Of a stretch of DNA of 64,000 bases, positions 49,197 to 59,088 are shown in pieces (within the stretch, counting starts at the first letter, position 1; every line of letters starts with the position of its first letter). Origin of the DNA: Rhypophila decipiens. Its lineage: Eukaryota > Ascomycota > Sordariomycetes > Sordariales > Naviculisporaceae. The stretch is from positions 248,001 to 312,000 of the forward strand of contig MU858062.1 of the NCBI GenBank assembly GCA_033297075.1. Reading direction: 5' to 3'. A program made the translations under genes and the position numbers. The notes under the pieces were generated by a model. It made no database searches and was not told the origin of the DNA. It was given only the letters and a program-made list of their open reading frames with translations.

Positions 49197-49918
49197 TCAG
49201 GCAGCCTGTCTCCTAGCCTCGAGAACCTGTCGTCTCAACTGCTCCGTAGCAGCCTCCGTCTCCAACACGCGGGCGATCCCCTTCTTCCAGGTCTCGTCTA
49301 GACCCAAGATTTCCGGTCCGGCTTCTTCCTGGGCGGTTTTGCGTTGTAATGTGAGAAGGTCGATTGCGCGCTTCGTCTCGGAGAGTTCTTTCTCTAGGGC
49401 CTTGAGTTCGCCTTCCAAGTGCCAGTTGCCGATCAGCCAGGCGTTTTTGCCGTAGCTGTCTAGGAGGGCGAGGTGAGACCGTCGGCCTGAGAGGTAGGAT
49501 TGCAGTGCGTAGGCGCGGGAGAGGGCTGTTGTTAGGATGGAGAGCTTTTCGGGATTCGTTGCGTTGGGAGGCAGCTCGGGGGGTTCGAGGGCCTCGTAGC
49601 GGGATAGGTCTAGGGCGTTGAGTTTGGCCTTTGAGGGGTCGTCTGAGGAGGAGAGCCGGGATAGTTCGGCTTTGAGGAGTGGGGTTAGAGTTGTTGAGGA
49701 GCTGAGGTCTGGGAGGGGAGGTGGGAGGAGGGCGTGGAATGGGTCGTCGGGGACGAGGGAGCGTTCGGCTGCTATTAGGGATTCTGCTGCGCTTCGTTGG
49801 TCTGGTGTTGGTTCTGCGTCGATGTCTGGAAGGAGTTGTTAGCGCGTGGGAAGAGAAGTTGGAGGGGATGGTGTGACTTGCATGGTAAAGACTCGTGGAC
49901 TGTTGTTATGGCTGGCAT
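49197..49918 (-). CDS. pre-mRNA-splicing factor SPF27 (BCAS2/Cwf7 family)
   Basis: Subunit of the Prp19/NTC complex, which stabilises the activated spliceosome in the nucleus. Two exons on the minus strand (49918-49882 and 49825-49197) give 221 aa, the usual length. The N-terminus reads MPAITTVHESLPYIDAEPT, where ESLPYID is a family hallmark. The middle has the conserved ALDLSRYEALEPPELPP and SYGKNAWLIGNW segments, and the C-terminal half is a coiled coil (ALEKELSETKRAIDLLTLQR through EQLRRQVLEARRQAA). The 56-nt intron has a GC donor (T/GCAAGT) and AG acceptor. A GT donor that keeps the frame was not found, and exon 2 has no ATG, so the GC-AG reading is favoured. It is divergent from the ceramidase gene. 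Confidence 0.88.
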
Positions 49919-50782
49919 TTTGGCGGTTTGTGGTATGCGATTCGCGATGGAGAGGCCTGGATATCCTCGGTCAAATTCGTGTTTGTTGGGACTTGGTCAA
50001 GCGCCAATTGGTTTTTCTTGTTGCTTAAGAGTTAAGAACTGTTTCGTTTCGTGGAGTCGAGGCGGCTTATCAGTTGCGCTGGGTATATTGTGTAGTGACT
50101 TGGGCTGTTCAAGGTGTTTTCGCACATCGGCTTTGGCTTGACCAAGATGTCTGGCTCGACATTCGCGATCGCGACCCAAAGCCCCCACGTTGGCGGTTTA
50201 AGGTGGGTCGTTGTGGAAGCTCCAGCGCGTCCGTGCACTGTGAGCCGCCCTATAAACGCCCACCTTCCAGAAGCCTTCCGCTGCAGGGTTCTGTAATCCG
50301 ACTTCTGATCTGAGCATGGGATGCCGTACAGTACCGTACTGTACCGGTATCACGTCTTCTAGGGATCCGAATCACGGCCTGATATGCGAATGTGCATGCT
50401 TTGCAATAATGAAATCAAAACGTCCTGTATGAGAATGCCAAGGACTGGGTTCTCTGCGAGGGAGGAGCCGGCATGGAAACCGTACCTGGACTTGCAGCTC
50501 ACGCCGAGCACCAATGACGACACGCATCATGCCCATCACCGTCGAATTCGGGATTCGCGGCATGGAGAGCTCCCTTCTTTATCGCCCATCCATCCCAAAC
50601 TCTCCCTTTTCTCAAGATGACTACTCACTCATTCTTCTTCACGTTCTATTCAAGTCTTACTTTCTATCTTGATGATATGATCCCGACTTTATTGTCCAGG
50701 ATATATTTGTGCTTTCACCGATAATATCCCCAAGACCCGTCCCGCAAGTTCCGAGGCTGCTGCTGCTCCCTTATTAGCGAAC
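49919..50782. other. divergent promoter region between SPF27 and the neutral ceramidase gene
   Basis: About 860 bp with no gene. It must contain both promoters. A GTACAGTACCGTACTGTACCG block with alternating GTAC palindromes lies near 50328-50347. The last 150 bp before 50783 are pyrimidine-rich, as expected for a fungal leader. Confidence 0.55.
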
Positions 50783-53242
50783 ATGAACTATCAAAAAGAC
50801 AACGATGTCGACGATTCGAAGCCAGAGGACAAGCTCCTGATCAAAGATTCCCATATCAAGAGTGCAGAGATAGCCACAAACAGTGCCGTTCCCCCTTCTT
50901 CCTGGCGAAGAATATCATTACAGCTTATTTTTCCTTCACTTCTGCTCCTCGGTCTCCTTATTCAGTATTCTGCACCTGGGTGCTTCCCGTTTTTCTGGAC
51001 AGGAACCGGGCTCGGGGATCAGTACCTTGTTGGCGTGGGAAAGGCAGATATTACCGGGCCCGTGGTGGAGATCAATCTGATGGGCTATGCGGACCCGAAC
51101 CAAGTAGGGACAGGCCTTCGCCAGCGTCTCTTCTCTCGAGCCTTCATTGTTGGAGATCTGCAACATCCAGAGGAGCGCTTCGTCTACCTCGTGCTAGACA
51201 CCCAGTCTGGTGACACGGCTGTTCGCTATGGCATCATCAATGGCCTCAAGGAGCTAGGACCGGCCTATGCATCATACGGCCAGCAGAACATCGCCGTGAT
51301 CGGGACACACTCGCACGCTGGACCTGGCGGTTGGCTCAACTACCTGCTCCCTCAGATCACGAGCAAAGGCTTCGATCACCAAGGATTCCAGGCGATCGTG
51401 GATGGTGCCATTTTGTCTATCAAGCGTGCCCATGAGAGCTTGCAGCCGGGCTACTTGAGCGTGGGCACCACCAAAGTCCTGGGCGCAAACATCAACCGAA
51501 GCCTATTTGCGTACCTCGCGAATCCAGAAGAAGAGCGTTCGAGATACAATGTGAGCTCCTCTGACGATGGATCCGTCGACAAGGAGCTCACTCTCCTCAA
51601 CTTCCGGCGTGCTTCGGATGGGAAGAATATCGGCGTATTGACCTGGTTCGCGACTCACGGCACATCTCTCTTGGGCAACAATACGCTTATAGCAGGAGAT
51701 AACAAAGGGGTAGCTGCCTACTTGTTTGAAAAGAGTGTACGGGACGACGAGAATGCCGCCGACGGTTTCGTGGCTGGCTTCTCCCAGGCAAATGTCGGTG
51801 ATACGAGCCCAAACGTTCTCGGAGCATGGTGCGAAGATGGTACAGGGCAGATGTGCAGCTTCGAAAACAGCACCTGCAGTGACGGCAAGTCTCAGGCTTG
51901 CCACGCCAGGGGTCCCTTCTTCAGGACCAAGGACAACGGCGCAGACTCATGCTTCGAGATTGGAAGACGGCAGTTTGAACCTGCGCGTGAGCTATATGAT
52001 AAGATGCAGGAACAAATTTCCGTAACCCCTATCAAGGGTCGTAGGGTCAGGTCCTTCCACAGGTTCCACAATATGTCTGAATATTCTTTCCGACTGCCCA
52101 ACGGCTCAGAAGTACGAACTTGCCCCGCTGCACTGGGGTATAGTTTTGCGGCGGGCACCTCTGATGGACCTGGAGCGTTCGACTTTACACAGCATAGCGG
52201 GAACGAAAATACGACGTCTCCTGTCTGGCAGGTTGTCTCGGGTCTTCTCAAAGAACCAACGGCCGATCAAAGAGCTTGCCACAGCCCGAAGCCTATCCTG
52301 TTGGATGTGGGAGAGGTGTCTAGGCCATACCAGTGGACACCGAATATTGTTGACATTCAAGTGCTGAGAGTGGGCCAGTTGGTCATTATTGTCAGCCCGG
52401 GAGAGGCCAGCACGATGGCTGGGCGACGATGGAAAGACGCAGTTAAAAAGGCTGCTTCCACTCTGTTCGGGCAAGACGGCACTGCTACTTGGAAAAACGC
52501 AGTTAAAAAGGCTGCTTCCACTCTGTTCGGGCAAGACGGCGCTGCTACTTACGGTCACCCCATTGTCGTCCTAGGTGGACCGGCAAATAGCTACACGCAT
52601 TATATCACCACTGAGGAGGAATATTCCATCCAGCGGTACGAAGGGGCGTCGACATTGTATGGTCCACATACATTGGCTGCGTATATTAACGTTACGCTCT
52701 CGCATTTGCCTATTCTTGGGACCAGCATTTATGGACTAATGCTTTATTATGACGAGGGATCATTCCCGCCTGATAACTCGAATCGTTCCTTGTCATTTAT
52801 CTCGCCTGTGGTTCGGGACGGAGCACCATTGTTCAAGTCATTTGGGGATGTCCTAGAAGATGTCAACAAAACCTACAACAGAAACAAGGACGACTTACAG
52901 ATCCGGGCAACATTCGTGGGCGCCAATCCCAGGAACAACCTCAGGCTAGAAATGACATACGCTGCGGTAGAAAAGCTTGTTGCTACGGATGAAAATGAAG
53001 AGACATGGAAAGTCATCAGAACAGACGAGGACTGGGAGTTGGTCCTCCACTGGCGGAGGACCAGCGAGGTAATGGGAACCAGTGAAGTCGAGATTGTGTG
53101 GGAGCTGTCGGCCCTTACGAAAGAGGTACTGGGGGTTCCTGAGGCTGGCGTGTATAGGCTGAGGTATCATGGTGATTCGAAGAGTTTGAGTGGGAATACC
53201 ACACCTTTTGAGGGGGTCAGTAGTTCATTCACATTGGTATGA
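50783..53242 (+). CDS. neutral/alkaline ceramidase
   Basis: Hydrolyses ceramide to sphingosine and a fatty acid. A single exon gives 819 aa. Residues 1-46 are hydrophilic; residues about 47-72 form a transmembrane or signal-anchor segment (LQLIFPSLLLLGLLIQYSAP), so a type II membrane protein or an uncleaved signal is likely. The catalytic domain starts at about 82 (VGVGKADITGPVVEINLMGY). Zinc ligands are in GTHSHAGPGG (H176, H178) and WFATHGTS (H292). The nucleophile lies in GDTSPN (S342); the human enzyme has GDVSPN. NRSLFAYLANPEEER and YEGASTLYGPHTLAAY are further family motifs. The C-terminal immunoglobulin-like domain covers about 650-819. Residues 550-589 are a 20-residue segment present twice in tandem, coded by a 60-bp DNA duplication; this is unusual and could affect folding. 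Confidence 0.95.
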   Translation: MNYQKDNDVDDSKPEDKLLIKDSHIKSAEIATNSAVPPSSWRRISLQLIFPSLLLLGLLIQYSAPGCFPFFWTGTGLGDQYLVGVGKADITGPVVEINLMGYADPNQVGTGLRQRLFSRAFIVGDLQHPEERFVYLVLDTQSGDTAVRYGIINGLKELGPAYASYGQQNIAVIGTHSHAGPGGWLNYLLPQITSKGFDHQGFQAIVDGAILSIKRAHESLQPGYLSVGTTKVLGANINRSLFAYLANPEEERSRYNVSSSDDGSVDKELTLLNFRRASDGKNIGVLTWFATHGTSLLGNNTLIAGDNKGVAAYLFEKSVRDDENAADGFVAGFSQANVGDTSPNVLGAWCEDGTGQMCSFENSTCSDGKSQACHARGPFFRTKDNGADSCFEIGRRQFEPARELYDKMQEQISVTPIKGRRVRSFHRFHNMSEYSFRLPNGSEVRTCPAALGYSFAAGTSDGPGAFDFTQHSGNENTTSPVWQVVSGLLKEPTADQRACHSPKPILLDVGEVSRPYQWTPNIVDIQVLRVGQLVIIVSPGEASTMAGRRWKDAVKKAASTLFGQDGTATWKNAVKKAASTLFGQDGAATYGHPIVVLGGPANSYTHYITTEEEYSIQRYEGASTLYGPHTLAAYINVTLSHLPILGTSIYGLMLYYDEGSFPPDNSNRSLSFISPVVRDGAPLFKSFGDVLEDVNKTYNRNKDDLQIRATFVGANPRNNLRLEMTYAAVEKLVATDENEETWKVIRTDEDWELVLHWRRTSEVMGTSEVEIVWELSALTKEVLGVPEAGVYRLRYHGDSKSLSGNTTPFEGVSSSFTLV
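52431..52550 (+). repeat. 60-bp in-frame tandem duplication inside the ceramidase gene
   Basis: Units 52431-52490 and 52491-52550 differ at only two bases (52436 versus 52496, 52481 versus 52541). They encode KDAVKKAASTLFGQDGTAT and KNAVKKAASTLFGQDGAAT, each closed by an aromatic residue (W or Y). As the units are 60 bp the frame is preserved. Near-identity in a coding region implies a recent event. Confidence 0.97.
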
Positions 53243-54873
53243 TTTGTCTATTTTGCTTTACATAGGCAAGAAGGTAGTTTTAGGTCTGGAACTGCTTTTC
53301 CGATGGCGATATGGAATATGGAATATGAATACCCCCGGATACGATGTTGTAGTTGAATACATGAACTTGTCATGATCATGCCCCTTTTTCTACCTACCTT
53401 AGCTGGGTAGGTACCTCGCACATTGGATCTTTCCGAGCGGGTATGTCAAACGCCGCCTGGCTCCGGCCTCTCTATGGCCCTCATACGAGCGAGGTAGGTC
53501 CTGTAGACCTGTACTGGGTTGGTTGATACAATTAGGAAGTGATCGGTTGATATGGCCTCACCTGGCAGCCTCACTTTCATCTAGTTTGATACATCCCCAC
53601 GTCATGATACACACCGAGGCGGTTCGCGGATCTGATAGGGAGGTAGATACTGATAATTGAGGCAAGCAATTAGGCAGGTAGGCGGCTCATCCAACAATAG
53701 GGCTGATGCCTTGGTATTGCTGCCTATTTCATCTTGCAGAGTAGTCAACCGAGTCATACCTTTTCAGATCATGCATCCTGTCCATCTGATTAGATGTATA
53801 TATATGTGTACGATCTTAGAAACGGGAACAGGGCGGAGCGATCTGTAAGCTGTTATTGTAATACTTTGTGTGGCTTATCCAATGGTATACTGCAGACTGA
53901 GGATTGGTAGTTCTCCTCAGCTCAAGTTACACGAGACGTGTACTGTACTAATTACTAAGATTATTCACCGTTCTATCGTATACGGCAGTGTCATCGGTGT
54001 CCAATCCCATAGTGGTAAGGTAAGCTCGCCGTCCTGTACCCCCCTGAGTGACGTGAATGGTTGTGATACGTACGGCCCGAAGTAAGCAGGGGAATATTTC
54101 ATGTCGGTTATGCCCCACTTCAAACATCACAGCTTTCCAAGCCTGGGATTGCCTCTACCTAAGAACAGCTGGATCATAGATGTAGGTAACTAATCTCTTG
54201 ATGGATCCAACTTGGCTCATGGATTCGATGAATGTCCTCTTTCCAACAGGGAATAAAAACGATGAAGAAATCCGAACGAGTCCATGGCCAGTCATTCAAC
54301 AACGGGGCTGGGCTTCTTCCTCCGGGCAACACAAACCTCCATGGACGCGCCGAGCGGCTGAGATGCATGTACAGTAACTTGCAGCTTGCAGATGTAAAGT
54401 ACTTACAAGACGCACTACAGGTCAGGACAGGCCGGGCCAGGCCAGTAAGAGCAACGACTTGACAGGTCGACAGAGCGGCATGGAGTAGAAATAATATCAT
54501 GTTACCTGCGCCGTCGAACGTTCCATGTCCTCATCTCTTCTGAATTTCATCTCGGTCATCCCTTGCGGCCGCTTTCTCACCGACTAAACATATAACTGGT
54601 ATACATCGGCTGCAAGTCAGTCTTATCTGCAGTCTTCTTGCCATACAATAATCCCATCTCTTCTACTCATCTCTATCGCCTTCATTGAGCTGGTCGAAAA
54701 GTTCGTCATCTTATCTGAAACACGTACAAGTGGCGCGAATCGTCCCCTCCCTCAGCTCTTAAGAACTGGTACCTTCCCGGCTGGACTCGAGGACATAAAA
54801 TAGTCAGTAGTAAGCACGACTTACTCTCAAAGCTAGACATCAACCAAGCATAGCAACAAGCAGCACCCTCAAG
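53243..54873. other. intergenic region between the ceramidase and calpain genes
   Basis: 1.6 kb with no supported gene. It should hold the ceramidase 3' UTR and the calpain promoter. TACCTACCTTAGCTGGGTAGGTACC near 53391-53415 is an imperfect palindrome of the TAGGTA type that recurs in this window. Short open frames lack any recognisable domain. Confidence 0.6.
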
Positions 54874-57800
54874 ATGTCGATATCCGGCAGCTCAATAGCC
54901 GGCGACGGTGCAGGCGGGCGGACAGTCATGGCCGAGATGGCCGTCACCTTGTCTTCCTCAGCCGGCCGACGCGGAGACAAGGACAAGCACAAGATCCCAC
55001 CGCAAAAGCGAGTCGACGAGTTCTGGAACAAATTCACCACCAAAGCTCCCGGCAAAGGTAAGTTTTCTCATTCTCCTACCCCAAACTAAGTAGATCGTAA
55101 AGACTGACCGTGTAAAAGTCACCACCGTCCTGCCCAAGAATGAACTCGCCGAGCGGCTAGCAAAACGCAAAGCAGCCAAACAAGGCGCGAGCGGGGCAGC
55201 AGAAGTCGGCAGCGCGCAGGCATCGTACGACGAAGCCGCAGCCTCGTGCAGAGCCAAAGTGGAAAAGATCGTCCAGGAATGTCGCCGAGTCAACCAAAAG
55301 TACCGGGATCCTCACTTTGACCTTGAGCAGGACCTCAAGACGGGAAGGAGGGACTGTCTCGAGTCGTTGGATAACATCCACTCTGATGTGTCTGATTACG
55401 ACAGTGATTATGATGATGGGCCTTTTGGAGGAGGTGCGCCGCGAAGAGCTAAGAAACACGGCGACAGGTCTCGTGGGTTAAGGACAGGCGGCAATGATGG
55501 AAAGCTTGGGGAGGATTCCCCGCAGGGAAGGACACCGGGGTCTAAATTTTCACCGAGATCAGTCAAGCGGGTCGGTGAGATCTTTGACGATCCCAAGTTT
55601 TACATAGACGGTCCCACGGCGAATGACGTCCGTCAGGGCCGAGACGGCGACTGCTGGCTCATGGCGGCGCTCTGCACATTGAGCAACAAGCCGGGGCTGA
55701 TCGAAAAGATCTGCGTGGCTCATAACCAAGACGTCGGCGTCTACGGCTTCGTCTTCTACCGAGACGGCGAATGGGTCAGCGAGATCATCGACGACAAGCT
55801 GTACCTCACCAAGCCCGATTACGACGAGGCCATATCCTTATCCGGACCTAATTTGGAACGCGCTCTCTGGGAAGACCGAGAGCGGCCCGATTCCGAAGAG
55901 ATTTACCGCAAGACATACCAGTCCAACAGCGGAGCTCTCTACTTTGCACAATGCGAGAACCAGAACGAGACCTGGCTGCCTCTGCTTGAGAAGGCCTATG
56001 CCAAGGCCCATTCGGATTACGCAGCCATCGAGGGCGGCTTTACGGGCGAAGGCATCGAGGACCTCACCGGCGGCGTCACCTCGGGCCTCTTCACCACCGA
56101 CATACTCGATAAGGAGTACTTCTGGAAGGAGGAGCTCATGAAGGTCAACCAGCAGTTCCTGTTTGGCTGCTCCACCGGGCTCTGGGGCCTGGGCTGGGGT
56201 AAAAGAAAGGGCATCTTGGAGGGACATGCTTACTCTGTAATGAAGGCCGTCGAGGTAGACGGCGAGAGGCTGGTCCTTTTGCGGAACCCATGGGGCAAAG
56301 GGGAATGGGAGGGCCCGTGGAGCGACGGCTCCAAGGAGTGGACACCAGAATGGCTGCAGAAACTAAATCATCGATTCGGAGATGATGGCGCCTTTTGGAT
56401 CTCATACAAAGACCTCCTGCGAAAGTACCAGGCATTTGACCGAACTCGCCTGTTCGGGCCCGACTGGAAAATCACTTCGATCTGGACAACCCTCTCGGTG
56501 CCCTGGACACTCGAGTATCACGACACCAAGTTCGCCTTCACGCTCGCAAGGGCGGGACCTGTCGTCCTGGTCCTCTCGCAGCTCGACGACCGGTACTTCC
56601 GGGGGCTTGAGGGGCAATACCAGTTTGGACTTGGCATCCGCGTTCACAGGGCTGGGGAAGATGACTATCTGGTTCGCGCCCAGACTGGCTATCGGATGAC
56701 GCGGTCAGTCAACGTCGAGCTTGAACTCGAGGCAGGTGACTATACGGTTTGCGTCAAACTTGACGCTCGGCGCCAAGACTGGATCAAGCCAGTCGAAGAT
56801 GTTATCAGTGATAATAGTCAGACACGCCGTGACAAAGTCCTGCGCATTGGTCTTGCCTATGACCTGGCCCACAGCAAGGCTAGAGTCATTGAAACGGCCG
56901 AGGAGAAGGCCGCAAGGGAGGCGTATGCCAAGCGCAAAAAGTCCAAGCAGCGTGAGAAATTGCGCAAAGTGATACAAGAAGAAAAGGAGAGAGATCGCTA
57001 TTTCAGAATCAAACATGACGAGAAGCGGCAGAAGAGGATAAAGCGAACAAAGGAGAGACAGAAGGCCAAGGAAGAGAAGAAGAAGGAGAAGAAGGCTGAA
57101 GCAGAAAAGAAGAGGATGGAAAAAGAAGAGGCAAGCAAGGAGAAAGAGGAAGAAGTAGTGGCGGAGGAAAAGAAAGCAAGAGAACGTGATGCGCTAAAAG
57201 CCATGCCAGGCGCCAAGGGTGAGGATGCCGAGAAACCAGGAGAGACAAAAACCGCGGGAGCAAAGAAGGACAATGAAACCACCAGTAGCCAGGCACCCGA
57301 GTCATCACAGTCCTCTGTTGGAGAGGATACCCCCACAACGTCGTCGCCATCATCGTCATCGAAAGATGTCCCTGTGCCTCAGGGTATAGTTGACGATGGG
57401 GGGGACCAGCCCAACATGGAAGCTCAAAAGCCCTCGGCAAAGACAACCAGCGATGGTTCAGGCAGTACGGAGAAGCCGAAGGAAGCGGAATCTACCGCAA
57501 AAGAGGACCAAAAGCCCGAGAATGTCCAGGAAGCCGGAACAGCTGGGAAGGGGCCTGTTGAGCCAGCCAGAAAAGAAGCCGAGAGCTATCCGGAAGTCGA
57601 ATCCAATATCAACGAGAGACCCAAACCACACGCACCACTCTCGGCAGAGGTAGACAACAAAATCCGACGGGCCCTTGGGGTCTTTGCGGATCTCAAGGAC
57701 GAACTCGAGGCCATGCTCGGCGGCAGCAAGTTTGTGGACGAGGAGCCACACCCCGATGATGACCCATGGAGCATGCCGTATCACACACCAAAGCCGCACG

Positions 57801-58393
57801 TCTCCTTTCCTGGTGGCCATCCTCCACCCCCACCCCCGATGCCGGCTTCTGGACATGACTGGCCGTCTACTAGGCCACCGCCACCACCACCGCCGCCTCG
57901 CTCGGTCGTTGATCAAGACGAAGATGAGCACGATGACCAGGTCAGCGTTACGTCAGTCTCCGACATGTCAGAAACCGAACTAGACTACCATTTCAAGAAC
58001 CTTCGAAAAGACGCCGAGCTGGCCGCTTCCCGTAAACAGAATCAGCCGGCTCCCGAAGACGCCCAGGCAAAAGTCCCGCTCGACTCGGAGGATGAGTTTG
58101 AAAAGGACCCCTGGAATGCAGTCGCCGTGGTTGGCTTGCGCGTGTATTACAAGGTCATGGACGGCGACAACAAGGACCAAGAGGTTGTGAAGCTTCGAGT
58201 TGTGCGGCCAAGCCTGTATGATTTGAGTGACGACGAGAAGGACTGCGATGCTGGAGAGAAGGAGAAGAAAGAGGATAATGAAGGTGAGGAGGCGGACGAT
58301 GGAGACAAACTTGTTGAGGAGGAACAGGACGAGGCCAAGGTGCTTGATGTTGACGACAGTGCCAAGGACGCAACTTCACAGCCGGTTCCGTGA
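54874..58393 (+). CDS. calpain-family cysteine protease with long charged C-terminal extension
   Basis: Intracellular cysteine protease of family C2. Two exons (54874-55057 and 55119-58393) give 1152 aa. The N-terminal 220 residues are hydrophilic. The CysPc domain spans about 215-520 with an intact triad: C240 in QGRDGDCWLMAAL, H431 in LEGHAYSVMKAVE and N451 in LLRNPWGKGEWEGPW. A beta-sandwich calpain domain III-like region follows (WKITSIWTTLSVPWTLEYHD to about 650). Residues about 660-760 are Lys/Glu/Arg-rich and probably a long coiled coil. The remainder is low-complexity Ser/Pro/Glu sequence with two polyproline stretches (PPPPPPMPASG and PPPPPPPPRS) and an acidic tail. No EF-hand is visible, so calcium control by a penta-EF domain is unlikely. 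The C-terminal extension of some 500 residues is much longer than a classical calpain and its role is unknown. Confidence 0.92.
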
Positions 58394-59088
58394 ATAGGGC
58401 TTGTCGTATTTCGTTATCGTGTTGTCTCTAGAATTGGATGTTTTGGCGGGCGTTTGGGATGGCTGAAAGCCTCCTCATGGTGAGAGAGGAGGTTTGCACG
58501 AAATAAAATAATAACGTGGATCTGATGCAAGGTCTGGTAGTTTGAGAGATTGTATAAAACTGAGATCAATGGTCCCCTGATGAATCATATATATTCGATT
58601 TGTTGCCGATTTTTAGTGTGTTGAAGAGCAGTGTTCCTGTCAGGTTGAAGTGTAGGCTTGAAGTTCTGTGTTTGTCTGGGCTAGGAAAGAGTTTGTGACG
58701 CTCTCATTTGTTCTAGGTTGTAGATACTTCGAGATGCGTATTCGTACCAGTATTGTAGCTCTTGTTGTAATTTCAGAAGCTCCCGCCGCGGCGAGCACGA
58801 CCTGCCCCTGGACAGTGGACTGCTAGCGGGAGCTTGGACTTCGACCTCCCGCTCCCAGGAACGGACCCACTGCCAAGGCTGCAGCAACCTCAACATGCTG
58901 AACAAACAGCATGGTAAATATTTTGATACTGACCTCATAGCGAAAACTTGAAGCTCAATACGTACGGATTCTTGATCGACTAGGGCCCCTCGAGTCCCCA
59001 AACTCGACCACAGCAGCATCACGGCCTCAATTGGAACTCTACCAAGCTAGAACATGCATGACTGACTCCAATTAGTCCAACTCCCACA
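58394..59088. other. intergenic region between the calpain and PPR-protein genes
   Basis: About 700 bp on the same strand direction. It begins with the calpain 3' UTR (AATAAAATAATAA at 58502-58514 is a plausible polyadenylation signal region) and ends with the promoter of the next gene. A 113-codon minus-strand frame (58681-59022) ends in a helix-like sequence but matches nothing I know. Confidence 0.6.

Noticed and set aside
58681..59022. 113-codon minus-strand frame ending in a helix-like sequence
   Set aside because: The last 40 residues look helical, but there is no family match and it sits in the promoter of the PPR gene. Not strong enough to call.
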